A stretch of 64,000 bases of DNA from Macrobrachium rosenbergii (taxonomy: Eukaryota > Arthropoda > Malacostraca > Decapoda > Palaemonidae). The position numbers and the translations under genes were made by a program. Each line of letters starts with the position of its first letter. Positions within the stretch are counted from its first letter, which is position 1. The notes under the pieces are model-generated. The model worked only from the letters and a program-made list of their open reading frames with translations. It searched no databases and was not told the DNA's origin. Location of the stretch: assembly GCF_040412425.1 (NCBI RefSeq), contig NC_089749.1, positions 31,553,313-31,617,312 on the forward strand, written 5' to 3'. Shown here in pieces: positions 11,246-23,917 of the stretch.

Positions 11246-12297
11246 TTAACAACATTTAGAGGAGGGGGGATCAATTCTATTGCATGCCTTTTGACAACCA
11301 CAGAGATGGTAGCTCACCAGTCTGCTCTGCATAAAATATCCATTTAGTCATACACTCACCATATCAATCAATGCTTTCAGTGAAGAGACATGCTGGAGAG
11401 TACTTTAATCGACAGTCAGGTCAGTACTCTTGGTCTGTCAACCTCCCATGTGGCTCTTCAGAACCTCTCATGTATGGAGGAGAATGAGGCAGAGTGCAGA
11501 GCCACTGGCCCTCTGGGAAAACCATTTAAGTTTGCGGCACATCCCCTTTTTACAACCGCAGAGATGGCAGCTCACCGATCTGCTCTGCATAGGATATCTA
11601 TTTAGTTATACACTCACCTTATCAATTGATGCTTTTGGTGACAAGACATGCTGGAGAGTACTTTGATCGCCCGTCAGGTCTGTACTGTCTTGGTCCGTCG
11701 ACCTCCCACATGGTTCTTCAGAACCTCTATGTACGGAGGAGTACGATGAACCTCCCATGTGGCTATTCAGAGCCTCTTATGTATGGAGGGAAATGAAGCA
11801 GTGTGCCGAGCCACTGACCCTCTGCCATCCAGTTGAAGATAAGGCCTGACGACCGACAAGCGAAGAAGTATCTGAGCGCCAACGAAAGAGCCTAGCCCAC
11901 TAGAGCACCCCCTTGGACTCTCGTAGGAAAACTATCAAAGACTAAGATATTTAAAACGTACTAAACCTAAGTTTATGTGATTCTAAAGACTAAAAGGAAT
12001 TCCTCTATCTGGTTAAACTAAGAATCTCCTCACTAAGTGAATACCACCTCAGCTAAATGAATGTACCCTAGATAATATACTTCGCCGCTACACGTGGACT
12101 AAGAGAATAACCCTCCGAACCTCCGCACTGAGCGAATACCACCTCAGCTAAATGAACGCACCCTAGATAATAGACTTCACCGCTACACGTGGACTGAGGG
12201 AATAACCCTCCGAACCTCCACAATAAGAGAATACCACCTCAGCTAAATGAACGCACCCTAGATAGTAGACTTCGCCGCTACACGCTGTGAGGCGAAT

Positions 12298-12720
12298 CTA
12301 ACATCTAAGTAAAGGAAGTAAACACGAGACAGACTTCCAAGTAGCTGCCTCCTGAGTAGAGGGCACTGAATAATTCCTTAGAAAGGAAGATGAAGTGGAC
12401 ATACTCCGAATACTGTGTGGTCGGGGAAATACAGAGCTGAAGATGACGAAGAACAACCCCGAGAAGCCTGGGAACCACCTCCCTCCGAAAGTAACTAATA
12501 GCATTCTTTGATAGCGGACGGGAAGGATTCCGCGGAGAGACAAGAAGTGTACGCAGAAGCCGACGGAGTTTCTCAACCTTTGATAAATAGACTTTAATGC
12601 TCGTACCGGACATAAAGATATCTCCACTGGATCACCAGTAACGAACACTTGCAGGTAAACAACTTTAAACGAACGAGGCAGAGTTTTAACCTCCGACTCT
12701 GTCTTCGCCACAAATTCCAG
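12298..12720 (-). pseudogene. Tyrosine recombinase remnant (element A)
   Basis: Two frames together show recombinase-like sequence: SEVKTLPRSFKVVYLQVF, then ISLCPVRALKSIYQRL (the CPVRAL segment usual in DIRS recombinases), PLSKNAISYFRREVVPR, and AATWKSVSCLLP near the end where the nucleophile tyrosine normally follows. The H-x-x-R box is not recognisable and the last segment is broken, so it is inactive. Confidence 0.7.
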
Positions 12721-12759
12721 AAGACAGACAAATACGTATCATTTCTTGCATAGGAACCC

Positions 12760-13880
12760 AACCTAGCAGGGAGCTATTAGAGTCACAGACGTCTTGACAC
12801 TCTCCCGCAATTTCCTTGTTACCTGATGAATGAGACCGGATGGAGGAAAGGCATACACCTGCATGTGATTCCAATTTGTAACGTCACATCGGTGCCTATC
12901 GACATGGGGACCACCACTGGTGAGAAATAAACCGGACGACAATGGTTTAATCACGATGCGAATAAGTCCACATTTGCTGGCCACTTCTGGAGAACCTGAC
13001 ATACAGTATTACTTCCACAGCCAAAGTACACTCTTCCCCATAAAATACCTGACGGGAGCGACTTAGCGAATTGGCCAGTGTGTTGAGACTCCCCGATATA
13101 AATTGGGGAAGAAGAGACACTTTTCGTTCTTCACACCCTGTCAGGACTTTCTGTGCTATAGTATTGAGTTCTGCTGAGCCTGTCCCAAACCCCCCTCCCA
13201 CCCCGCGAGTTCTTCGGATACAACATGGCAATTACATTGTCGCTAAACATAGCCACTACTCTGTTGCGCACTAGGACTGAAAACAACTGAGGGCTTCCTT
13301 TACAGCCTTGATTTCCCGAACACCCCCACAGGCCCTAGGCCTGGGTTTCCTCCACGGTTGTTTCCCAACCTTGATCTGAGGCATCTGTGTACAGATGAAT
13401 GCCGGGAAGAGGGGAGTCGATAGACCATCCCGGTGTCAGATGCACTTCTTCTGACCACCACAGACAATCCAACAGGCAAGAATCACTCCTAACTGTAATT
13501 GCATTATCGTTGCGGAAGTCCCGGTGATTCCTGAGACATACCTGAAGAGAGTGCATCCAGACACGAGACCCCGGAATTAAAAGAGAGACATTCTCCCTAA
13601 GAGGCTTCTCCAAGCTGGTACCGGCCATTCCCTGCTGGACAGGAACCCTTCTACCTGCTGAAGGACCTACTGGATCCTCTCCAGGGTTGGGAAAACCCTC
13701 AAAGGAAGCGAGAGAATCCTCCTACCTGAATAGGTTAAAAATTCCATAAGAACTCCTTCGCTCTTACTAGCTCCTCTAGAGTGGAAGCAAGGATCAACCA
13801 ATTGCCTAGATACCTCAAGACTCTGTACCCTCGACAATGAATAATTGCAGACACCGTAGACATGAGTTAGAAGCAACCAC
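12760..13880 (-). pseudogene. RT thumb / RNase H remnant (element A)
   Basis: Several frames carry DIRS RNase H landmarks. WMHSLQVCLRNHRDF is the connection segment, IHLYTDASDQGW the first aspartate, and ISGSLNTLANSLSRS the third acidic motif. Then comes LIHQVTRKLRESVKTSVTLI, the segment between RNase H and recombinase. Upstream of 13880 the RT palm (Y-x-DD) is absent, so a deletion has joined gag to the thumb region. Confidence 0.72.
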
Positions 13881-14099
13881 GTTCATCATACTGGCTACGT
13901 CATCATCCTTGAACAAAGAATTAGCTAAGGATAAGGTGTTCTAAACAATCCCTCTTATGAACATCCAGATACTGAGAGGGAAGATGACCAAGATAAAAAT
14001 TTCAACTTTTCTGCTCCAAACGTCGTAGATGAAGTCAAAGCACTTGTCTGGTGAGTCAGACACCTTGAGATAAATTTATTAAGCTGCACACAGCCACGG

Positions 14100-16680
14100 A
14101 TCCGAAGGGACATAGCTGTCACTCTTTTAGAAACCCATTACAGTAAACCTGACAGCATCCAGAGAGAGTGCGCAAGAGCCTCAAGTCTGATTGCGCAACA
14201 CATCCTCCAAGCACCTGCTTCTCTAAGAGAATCCCTTAGAGCCGAGACGACGCCGGAGACTTAGACAGGACTGCCTCAACCAATTCGTTGAATGGCAACC
14301 TGACACCTGCCAAAGGGTTACTTTGAACTGTGTAAATCGTCTTACATAGAGAGAGAAGAGAAGAGTCCTGTCTATTAGAAGCTACTACCTACGCTAAACG
14401 ACCATCGGCCTCATCCAAAGCCTCTCTAACTCCACTGAACCAAACCAGCCAACAGCAGGAACTGGCTTAGTGGCAAAAAAAAAAAAAAAAAAAAAAAAAG
14501 CTGAATTGACAAAATCGGGAGGTCCGGAGCTCTCGCTTCAGGGTACGAAGAAGTAACATACTCAAGCATGCGTCCGTAATCATTACTGCTGGCAAGAGGA
14601 GTCTCCTGCACCTCCAGATAAGAATCCTGTTCTGCAATGTCCGAACGGTCTAAGACCGACGAAGGAGGAGGAACTGAACGAAGCCCAGACAACGATATTC
14701 CGCAAGTGGACCACCCTAGCCAGAATGCTGAGCACCCACACCTAATCGGGTACCCGGAGCTGAATCCGCAACGCTGACCCCGCCGGAAAGAAGAGAAGGC
14801 TGAACCAAGAAAAACCCGGAGCCAATTCCCCCATTATTACCAAGGGGAAGAAGAGTGAGAGAAGCCAAACCCACATTGCTAAACCCTGGGGGAGGATGCG
14901 CAAACAAAACTACTTGCAGAGGGACGGAAGAAGATGAAGAAGAAGGAGGGAAAATGAAAGAGGTAGAAGCTACCCTCGGAGTTACTGCCATGGAAAATGC
15001 AGGCCGATGAAAGCCGCAGACCTCTCGAAGAAGGTACCGCAAGCCCTGCCAAAACAGTGGAGCACAAACCCGAACTGGAAGTGACAGGCAAACCCTGTGA
15101 AATACCTGATACTACTGGAACAGCCACTTGAAGCGGAAGCAAGGGGTTGCACATATCCGAAGGGATGGAACATGAAACGCCTGCGGCCAAATTCTGCCAA
15201 AACCGCGTTTTCACCTGTCTGGGAGCTCCTCCTACCGGAGAAGACTGTACTGAGGAAGGAAAGGCGGGAGGCAGAGGAATAGCAGATGCATAAAAAAAAA
15301 AGTTACCTGAGAGGAGGAAAGCCAAAGTCGAAGAAGGAGGGAAAACAGAAGATGCAGAAGCCACAGGAAAGACCAGAGCAGAAGAAGAAGAGGCCGAAGA
15401 GGAGATTGAAAAAGGAGCAGCAGAGAATGTGGGAGCAGGAGATGAAGCGACAGATAACCCGACTGTACTGAGGAAGGAAAGGAGGAAGACAGAGGGATAG
15501 CAGACACATAAAAAAGGTTACCTGAGAAGAGGAAAAGCCAAGAGTCGAAGAAGGAGCGAAAACAGAAGATGCAGAAGCCACAGGAAAGACCGGAGCAGAA
15601 GAAGAAGAGACCGAAGAGGAGACTGAAAAAGGAGCCACAGAGAATGTGGGAGCAGGAGATGAAGCGACAGACAACCCAGAAGAAAACTTAGAACGAAAGG
15701 ACAGAAGGTACACCGAATCCGCACGCCCGCGATAATCCTGAAACATATCCGACATGAATTCTGGACACTAATGTGTCATATACTCTCTAATGTTAGAGAA
15801 ACCATTCAAAAAACAACCTCTCACCATAGGTCTGTACCCATCGAAAGACCCAGCAAATCCGCCTTATATTCTGCCACATCCAATTGCAGGTCCTGCAAAC
15901 TACTTTTAGAAGTCGAAAGGACACACCACAATCCGCCTTACTAGATGGAGGAGTAGGAAACACAGAGAAGGGGGAAACTACAGTAGAAGATTCAGAAACA
16001 GTCGGAAGTGAGTTAGGAGCTAAGGCAGAAGGATTCTGCACCACCCGAACTGAAACCTTGACTTGAGACTGAGCCAGACCGAGAAGAAGAGATGAAGGCC
16101 AAACTCTTGCCAGAACACAAAAACCACTCGAACCTGAAACCAGAACCCATCCAGGAGAAGGACTCTGCACCCTGAATACCTTCTCCTCACTACCTAACCC
16201 AGACCTATCCTCCTTTATTATACCTAGATCTTGATCCTGACTAACATTATCAACATTAAATTTATCAATACTACCCACTCAGAGGATTGTGGTTCTGCCA
16301 TTACTCTCAGCACCAGTTAGGGCTGGTTCCAAAACAGGCAGGGGAGCTGAAAAGGAAGAAGGATTAGACATCTTAACACTACTACTATCCCCATCTGAGA
16401 AATGTTGAAGAAGACTAGCTATTAAGTTTTCCATACTCCGTTTAACTACCTCTGAACTCGCGAAATCCATCAACTGATCTGCAGCAGAGGCCTGAGACAC
16501 CTGAGGCAACAAGAATCTGACCGATGTTTGCCGCCCTTACTAGCCAAAGGCTTGCGATGACAAATGTAATCCTCCATCTCTTGTGCCTTTCAATTGGAAC
16601 ATTCATCACAATGAGTCTGCACATCACTTAACCTTCCTACATACCTGACAGAATGTCTATCGTGTCTCAAGGTACTCATC
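14100..16680 (-). pseudogene. Gag-like ORF1 remnant (element A)
   Basis: Frame-broken gag. The start near 16677 reads MSTLRHDRHS with a nearby DVQTHCDECSN, a Cys/His arrangement like the zinc-binding N terminus of decapod DIRS gags; DYICHRKPLASKGGKH follows. The middle is very rich in serine and valine (AHSLWMLSGLL and MSLRI are visible further on). A 218-bp in-element tandem duplication (15243-15677) and an A-run (about 14476-14499) interrupt it. Confidence 0.6.
15243..15677. repeat. 218-bp tandem duplication inside element A gag
   Basis: Copies 15243-15460 and 15461-15677 both start GACTGTACTGAGGAAGGAAA and end GATGAAGCGACAGA-x-AACCC. They are purine-rich on the plus strand (AGAAGAAGAAGA). 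Differences are few, so the duplication is younger than most decay in this element or was present in its source copy. Confidence 0.85.
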
Positions 16681-16984
16681 CGTCTCTGGCAGGAAGAAGC
16701 AATGAGCTCCAGCATCCACAGTCATAGGGGCAGTCGAGGTCGAAATCGAAGCCGATGGCGCAGCAGTAGAAGGTGAGAGAGTCCATGATGACTAATCAAG
16801 ACTGGGAACCAGCGAGTCCAATTCCAAAAGACGTTCCACATCAAAGATATCCAGAAATTCTAGGAGAAAAAACTGGTAAATACAATCCAGGTCTTCACCA
16901 AAAGTCCAAAATAAAAAAAAGAAGTCGGGCAATACGATTAAAACCTCGCACTGCAGAAGGAAACACCATTCCCGCAGCGCGAAC

Positions 16985-17170
16985 AAAAAGCTATTGACGA
17001 AAGTGGGAGTGTCGGTGCACACCTGTGTCAGCATTGCCAACCATTTGTCATGGTAGCTCAAGTGACAAGATTTTACCTGCAGCGTTGGTAACGCTGGCTG
17101 TTAAAATTCCCAATAGTGAGATTGGTAACCGAGTGCTGTTCAGGCTAGTGGGATTAAGGGCGAATTCAGG
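16985..17170. repeat. Element A 5' terminal inverted repeat
   Basis: Inverse of 10927-11110. Ends GGGCGAATTCAGGTGTTCAG, then GTGTATTGCAATATA at about 17180-17193, which is the terminus mirrored in the ICR. Confidence 0.88.
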
Positions 17171-17388
17171 TGTTCAGGGAGTGTATTGCAATATATTATT
17201 CAGTACAACCGCTGTAAAATGTAGTATATTTATCTGCCAGACAATTATTTCTCCTATTTACAGACATTTGCACGCTCTCTCTTATGTGAATGGTAAATAC
17301 TGTAATCTTAACTTGTGATGATGAACTATGCTAAATTCCCTAATTTCTTTATTTTCTTTTCTAGAGTGAAAGAGAGAATCACACCAAC

Positions 17389-17474
17389 CTTCTGCCACTT
17401 CAACTTGACGTAAAAGATGTCCCACAAGAGGAAATGTGACACCATGGACTCCAGCTTCATGGCAAACCCAGTAT
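17389..17474 (-). CDS. Nup88: Nup88 (mbo) exon e, HEAGVH motif
   Basis: Exon of about 86 nt with acceptor gatgttacag. After one base completing arginine it reads YWVCHEAGVHGVTFPLVGHL, matching the Y-x-C-x-HEAGVHSV stretch of Nup88. The donor is uncertain: AGAAG/GTTGGT (17389) fits best, but a GT five bases downstream is possible, so the 3' edge may move slightly. The 5' end of DIRS element A lies about 196 bp into the following intron. Roughly the last 40 percent of a typical Nup88, including the coiled-coil C terminus, is missing from the rest of the window and probably lies beyond the left edge. Confidence 0.82.
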
Positions 17475-17877
17475 CTGTAACATCAAGCAGAAGAAAATAC
17501 TCATGAACTTGACAAACTACAAAACTTAAAACTTATACTGTACTGCAAAAAGGAATAAGATCTAGCTCCCCACATTTGTGACAATATTTACCTAGCTAAA
17601 TTTTGAAAGTAAGCATGCTAAAAATCACCACTGTATATACTGCATATGCTAGCATAGAAGTCAACATTTGGAACGTAAAAAAGAGCCAAGTATGGAGTTG
17701 GTAATACAGACACATGAATTCTATCACACGTGTCTATTACTGCAATCTATGGTACTTTAGTACTGTACTGCAATGTCTATGGTAATTCCACATTCTATAT
17801 ACATTTTGCTATATTTTACTTTTAAAAGTTACAACAAAATCTTAAATAAAAACAAGTCATGGTTTATTACACAAGCC

Positions 17878-18461
17878 TACAGTCATACCCCAAACTTACA
17901 CGAGGTTAGGTTCCAGAACCCCCTTGTTCAAGATGAATTTTCGCGTAAGTTTGGCACAGTCTCTAAAAATGCAAATAAATGCTTATTTCTAAAGTTTAAA
18001 TGCTAGATATGACCCTAATCATGCTCCCAAATTATTAAGTTAACTTTTAAATGAAATTAAAGTTACTGTAATTTCATTTAAAGTTAGCTTAATACATCAC
18101 CCTTAAAATAAGAAATAAATGGCTGACATAAAAATAGAAAGCTGGAAGAGAATTTCTGTCTCTCTCCCCTTCCGACTGATCTATTTTTAGAAGTCTTCTA
18201 ACCTCTTTTTAATAACTTCTTTATTCTACATCTCTTTCTCTTTGTCTTTGTTCTGAAATGCTTTTTCATGAACAAACACTGTTTTTTATTTTGACTAATA
18301 CAACTCTTAGTTGCTATGTCTCCGTGTTTTAGAACGCATTTGCCACACTAGCACATTTACACTTTGTAGATGGTACAGGTAAAATTAGATCAATTTAAAC
18401 TATCTACTGTCCAGGTAAAGACATACAGAGAAATAATAGGTTGTAAAAACGTGTGAGCTTT

Positions 18462-18559
<98 letters not shown>

Positions 18560-18694
18560 GTTCTTACTTAAAAGAGTGAAATTATTTATCAATTATTAGA
18601 CAGAGAAGTGAGAGAGAGAGAGTAGAGAGAGAGAGAGATAAAGAGATATTGTCCTTACTTGAAATATCACGTTAAATTATATATGAATTATTAT

Positions 18695-18790
<96 letters not shown>

Positions 18791-19195
18791 ATTCTTACGT
18801 TAGATGTCAAAAGATGGAAATTCAGTATGAAACTAACTTTTAAATGAAATTAAAGTTACTGTAATTTCATTTAAAAGTTAGCTTAATACATTACCCTTAA
18901 AAAGGAAACAAGTGTTTGACGTAAGAATGTAGGAGAGTGTAAAGATTAGTGTACTATTTCTCTCTCCCCCATTCCACCAATCTATTTTTAGAAATCTCTT
19001 CAGCCTCTTTTTTAAAAACTTCTTTATTCTGTCTCTTTCTCTTTGTTCGGGGATGCTCTATGTCTTTATGTTTTAGAACGGCAGATTTACACTTTGTAGA
19101 CAGCACAGGTAAAATTAGATCAGTTTAAAATTATCTACTGTACAGGAAAAGACATACAGAAAAACAGTAATACGTAGGTTGTGCTAACTACGAAG

Positions 19196-19262
<67 letters not shown>

Positions 19263-19297
19263 AGTTGTCCTTACTTAAGAGTTAAATTTTTTATGAA

Positions 19298-19379
<82 letters not shown>

Positions 19380-19421
19380 AGTTGTCCTTAAGAGAGTGAA
19401 ATTTTTTATGAATTATTACAG

Positions 19422-19487
<66 letters not shown>

Positions 19488-19771
19488 ACATAAGAAATCT
19501 TTGACCCGCTAATCAGCAACACTCCCCTTTCTTGTCATGTTCAAGTGACATGTCTGACAGCTTTGTGTTCGAACTGCTTCTCAAAAGATGAGGGAAAGAA
19601 TTTGTATGTTTAAAATATGTACCACATACGAAATTTGTAATTAGTTATATTATTATTATTATTATCATTATTATTATTATTATTTGACAATTAGTACTTA
19701 TTATTAGGTAAGAAATTTATCATACAAAACAAATAAACATATACATGTACCATAAAAATTCTCTCATCTCA

Positions 19772-19826
<55 letters not shown>

Positions 19827-20047
19827 TATTACTTTCATTAATTAATGTTATTCAATTTACACAATGAAGCTTGAAAATTTATAAATTACATAAAAAATTA
19901 AACAAACACTTTTGCAGGGTTTCTCAGTGTTCGCAAATGTTCGCATGTCTGTGAAAAACTCTTGTATGACAATTAGTTGGGTTCCAATGAAAAGTTTGTC
20001 TCTGAATTCGCCCAACTCGAATCGCACAAGTTCGGGGTATTACTGTA
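17878..20047. mobile_element. TA-flanked TIR element, 2.17 kb, full of GA arrays
   Basis: Ends TACAGTCATACCCCAAACTT and, inverted, CAAGTTCGGGGTATTACTGTA, with further match into AGGTTCC / GGGTTCC. No transposase is seen. The interior has (GA)n arrays at about 18465-18557, 18694-18788, 19199-19258, 19303-19378, 19425-19484 and 19781-19823. It also has a duplicated block (18040-18480 versus 18835-19195, sharing AAATGAAATTAAAGTTACTG and TTACACTTTGTAGA). A non-autonomous Tc1/mariner-pogo type element is the best guess. Confidence 0.7.
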
Positions 20048-20240
20048 GTTTGATTTGTTACCCACATTACCTTTACTAACTCATAACCAGTGTGCTACTA
20101 CACTACAATTATCATCAAATTTTTATAAAAAAACTTATTTCATACAAACCCATCAATAATATAGAGCCCTCATTCATGGCCTGAACATCCCTACACACAA
20201 CCAGAAGTCATCAAGAGTGAAGTGCAGTAGCTATGAGTAC

Positions 20241-20849
20241 CTGCTGGCACATGTATACCTAAGACTCTTCAATTGACAGTAACTATCCTAATTGTTTCAA
20301 ATAGATCAGATCTGACACAGTGAGATAAAGAGGTGTGGAAAGGAACAATTAGTATATAATTGATAGCTCTGTGTGAAAAACAGATTTAGTTCTAGAAAAT
20401 TGACAAGTTATTCTTTCCTTCTCTATTAAAGCAGGGAGATACTGAAAATTCCCACTGGGATAAAAATTATTTTAATCCATACAATAAACAGCATATTTAG
20501 ATAAAATAACTTCAACCATGTACAGCCTAAATTGCACTTTTGGCACTGCTGGCACATGTATACCTAAGACTCTTCAATTGACAGTAACTATCCTAATTGT
20601 TTCAAATAGATCAGATCTGACACAGTGAGATAAAGAGGTGTGGAAAGGAACAATTAGTATATAATTGATAGCTCTGTGTGAAAAACAGATTTAGTTCTAG
20701 AAAATTGACAAGTTATTCTTTCCTTCTCTATTAAAGCAGGGAGATACTGAAAATTCCCACTGGGATAAAAATTATTTTAATCCATACAATAAACAGCATA
20801 TTTAGATAAAATAACTTCAACCATGTACAGCCTAAATTGCACTTTTGGC
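20241..20849. repeat. 305-bp tandem duplication, apparently identical copies
   Basis: Copy 1 (20241-20545) and copy 2 (20546-20849) both run from CTGCTGGCACATGTATACCT to ATTGCACTTTTGGC. By eye I see no difference, so it is a recent duplication or an assembly duplication. It lies in the intron between Nup88 exons d and e. Confidence 0.92.
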
Positions 20850-22149
20850 TGAAGGTTGAGTACTAAGAGTCTGAAAGTTTGCAAAGATTCAATGGAGCAA
20901 CAGGAGCACTGGGGAACAGAATAGGTCATGAACCTGGGGTCCACAAAATTCTTATGGGGTTTACTTAAACTAAGTAAAAATCCAGATATACAGTAGATAG
21001 CTTGTGCTTTTCCAAATCATAAAACAGGTGTACAGCTCAACTAACCATCCAGGTTAGAGACAGGTGCTCATAATCCTGGAAGACAATGTCTATTGAGTAT
21101 GAGTGATGGCTAGAGAAAGGTAATGATTTGGAGGAAGAAGTGTGCATTATATCTTCCATCACCAGTAAAACTTGTCCCACCATAACTTAAAGTGCCTGAG
21201 TTCACTACGCCTGCAAATACCTGCATTTATGATAAGTGAAGTCTCAGTATTCATCTTAAAATTGTTAAGAGGACTCTGATCTCATCCCCAGTCACTCTTA
21301 CTGAATCAACCTACTCCTCTGAGATGTCTGAACAAACCTACAGGAAAACCTGTCTCAAACAGTAGGAAACCATTCTTATAGGCATGTTTCTTTGCTAATG
21401 CATCAGCAAGATGCCAGAATCCTTGCTTCTTAAGTACTTGGTCATCTTCAAGTAATGTACGTTGGATTTCACAGGACATAAAAGATCAACATCACTGGAT
21501 GCTAGAGCTGTAACGGCAACCAGAGTACTGTAGTGGTATGATCCTGAATGTTGACTGACTAGATCTTTGCAAGAAAATCAGGGACAAAGAACTAACCCAC
21601 TTGAAGCCAACCTCTGGTATGTGTGACAAAGAATATTATTTAGTTTACCCCAATAATCAAGCTCCTTGGATGAGCTGGGACTAGACATCCTGGGATAAAA
21701 GATAAGCCCAGACCCCTGATGGGTTTGGAACAGCTGAAGAAGAGCTTGCTAGAATGGTGACACCACCAATGATAGTCATGCTAAAGGTAAAAGTCAAATC
21801 ATACATATTCTCTTAGATCACTTTTTGTAACATTTCCAGGAAAGATGAGAACTCAACTGAGCAGAACACCAGTCCAATCCTGACATACAAGACATGTCAA
21901 AGAACATACTTAACACTTGCAACTGCTGTACAACAAGTAAGATCCCGGTATAAGCTCACCATAAAAGTCACAAAACTTACCAGAAAGCCTGATGCACCTA
22001 CAATATGTAACAAAAAACACCAAAACTTAAAGTAAACAGAAGATTAAAATCTGGATTAATTCGGCAAGAAAAATGAAAGGCAGAAAAAACTAAATACATA
22101 CTTAGGGAAAAAGAAATGATACTCACGCTTACCTGGAAGAAAAGAGAAT

Positions 22150-22790
22150 GGAATGAAAAGGAATATGAAAACTTAGGACAAAGGCCAAGCACCAGGACCT
22201 ATGAGGTTATTTAGCACTGATTATTATTATTATTATTAATATTATTCAGAAGATGAACCCTATTTATATGGAACAAGCCCACAGGGGCCACTGACTTGAT
22301 TCAAGCTTCCAAAGAAAATGGTGCTCATTAGGAAAAAGTAAGAGGAGGTAAAGGGAAATACAGAAAAAGATCTCACTTATTAAAAAGAAACAATAACTTA
22401 GTAGAGATAAAAATGTATTAAAATGCAAGGAGAATAGTATTAAGGTAGTAATGCAATGCATCTTCGCTTGAACTTTTGAAGTTCCAGTTACACACCATCC
22501 TCAAGGAGACTGTTCCACAGTCCAGTGGTGTAAGGAATAAAGGACCTCTGGAACTAAGTTCTACAGCGAGGCACATTTACTGCATATTGGTGCTGCTGTC
22601 CAGCAAATCTGGTTGCTCTCGGTAGGAAAAAGAGGATCAGGAATCAACTGTGAATGTGAAAGATCTCTGTTAAAATACAACTTATGAAAAGGAATGAATG
22701 TGGTTGCAGCTAGAACCTTAAGTAATGCCTAAGTGCTTCGAGTGAGGTGCACTGACGGTGCTACCCTACTTACGTGGGAAGAAGAGAGAA
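22150..22790. mobile_element. SINE-X copy split by a LINE 3' end
   Basis: The left piece (about 22155-22228: ACAAAGGCCAAGCACCAGGA, CCTATGAGGTTATTTAGC) and right piece (about 22688-22785: GGTTGCAGCTAGAACCTTAA, GTAATGCCTAAG, GAGGTGCACTGACGG) match the two ends of the intact repeat at 45106-45405. The middle, about 165 bp, is replaced by LINE sequence, so the LINE insertion came with loss of target DNA. Confidence 0.7.
22225..22690 (-). mobile_element. Jockey/CR1-like LINE, 3' fragment
   Basis: Starts at a TTATTATTATTATTA tail, then ATGGAACAAGCCCACAGGGG. It carries the segment whose minus strand reads around GGTTGCTCTCGG / ACATTTACTGCATATTGGTG, shared with LINE copies at 44.65-46.31 and 55.27-57.21 kb. 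Only the C terminus and 3' UTR are kept. Confidence 0.75.
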
Positions 22791-22845
22791 AACACCAGTT
22801 AGCATAAAAATTGATTTATATAAAAATACAAGAATAATCAAAGAA

Positions 22846-22951
22846 GGTTCACCAAACTAGGAAATACACACTGAATAGGGGAACAAACACAAAAAGACTA
22901 ATAAAAGGTTCACCAAACTAGGAAATACACGCTGAATAAGGGGAACAAACA
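22846..22951. repeat. 61-bp tandem duplication
   Basis: GGTTCACCAAACTAGGAAAT starts at 22846 and again at 22907, each followed by ACACTGAATA or CGCTGAATAA and GGGGAACAAACA. Confidence 0.85.
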
Positions 22952-23917
22952 TACCCAAAATCCTGCTGGAGAAAAATACAGTTAGGGGATCAGAACCACT
23001 CACTTTCAAGGCACACAAACTCAACCAAAGCAAAATCATAGCCCAAAATTAGATTTACTATTCAACATTAGCACCAGAAACAACTGGTTACTGACCCAAC
23101 AATTACAGCTATCTAGCTAACCAAGTACTAGTAAGCATCAACAATAAAAAAAAAAGTAAAAAGTACTTAAATCTACATGAAATTGCAATTAAAAATAAAG
23201 CAAAAATCAGAATAAAAAGACAAAATAAAAAATGACATTATAAAAAACTCCAGTCCTTAACACTTTTGAATGACATCGAAAGAAGACAGACACAAATGAG
23301 GCAGCTAACTACTAAAAACCAGGGAAAGAAACACATGAATCCATCAACCTCTGTGGGAGAATAATTCCTTTTTTCTTTCTTCTAGGAAAGAGTCTGGTAT
23401 TCTGCACACACTGCATGAACAGCAATGTAAAGAAATAGGTTTTATAGTTTTTGTTGCCCTGTAATACCTTCATAGCAAAACTGGGTCATGTGGGGTGGCA
23501 ATTAGGTACCATATCTGAAGGAAAATTATATTAATACTTTGCTTTTTTTTTTGTATTGATGAGGATGCCCGGCTGACAGCCTGATTTGGTTATTTGACAT
23601 CTCCGGTAGAAGTGGTTAAGAATGTCTCAATGCAATCTAGATCAAACTATTTTTCCAGAAGAAAAACACAAACTACAAGCTAAAATATGACTTCTTAACA
23701 TGAAATCAGCCATCACAGAAAAACCAAGTGAATTCAACCCTACTGGTATAGCGACAATCCATTACATCTGCCAAAAGTGAAAAAAATTATTCAGAACATT
23801 AATCTCTCAAAAACACTGTCTAACTATGAATGCAGTGTACTTAATAACTCCTCAATTATAAAACAAAAGAAAGGGAGGGATAACTTAAAATACTGGTACT
23901 GTATTGTACTCACTCAC

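Larger units (their letters stand above)
10899..17193 (-). mobile_element. DIRS-type retrotransposon, element A (internally deleted)
   Basis: Complete-ended DIRS element of about 6.3 kb. Terminal inverted repeats are at 10927-11110 and 16985-17170 (shared core: CAGCGTTACCAACGCTGCAG versus its inverse). The ICR is at 11161-11245. Reading 5' to 3' on the minus strand, the order is gag-like (16680 to about 14100), RT thumb/RNase H (13880-12760), tyrosine recombinase (12711-12298), ICR and 3' repeat. The catalytic RT palm is missing between gag and 13880. Many stops and frameshifts are present. It sits in the intron just after Nup88 exon e. Confidence 0.88.
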
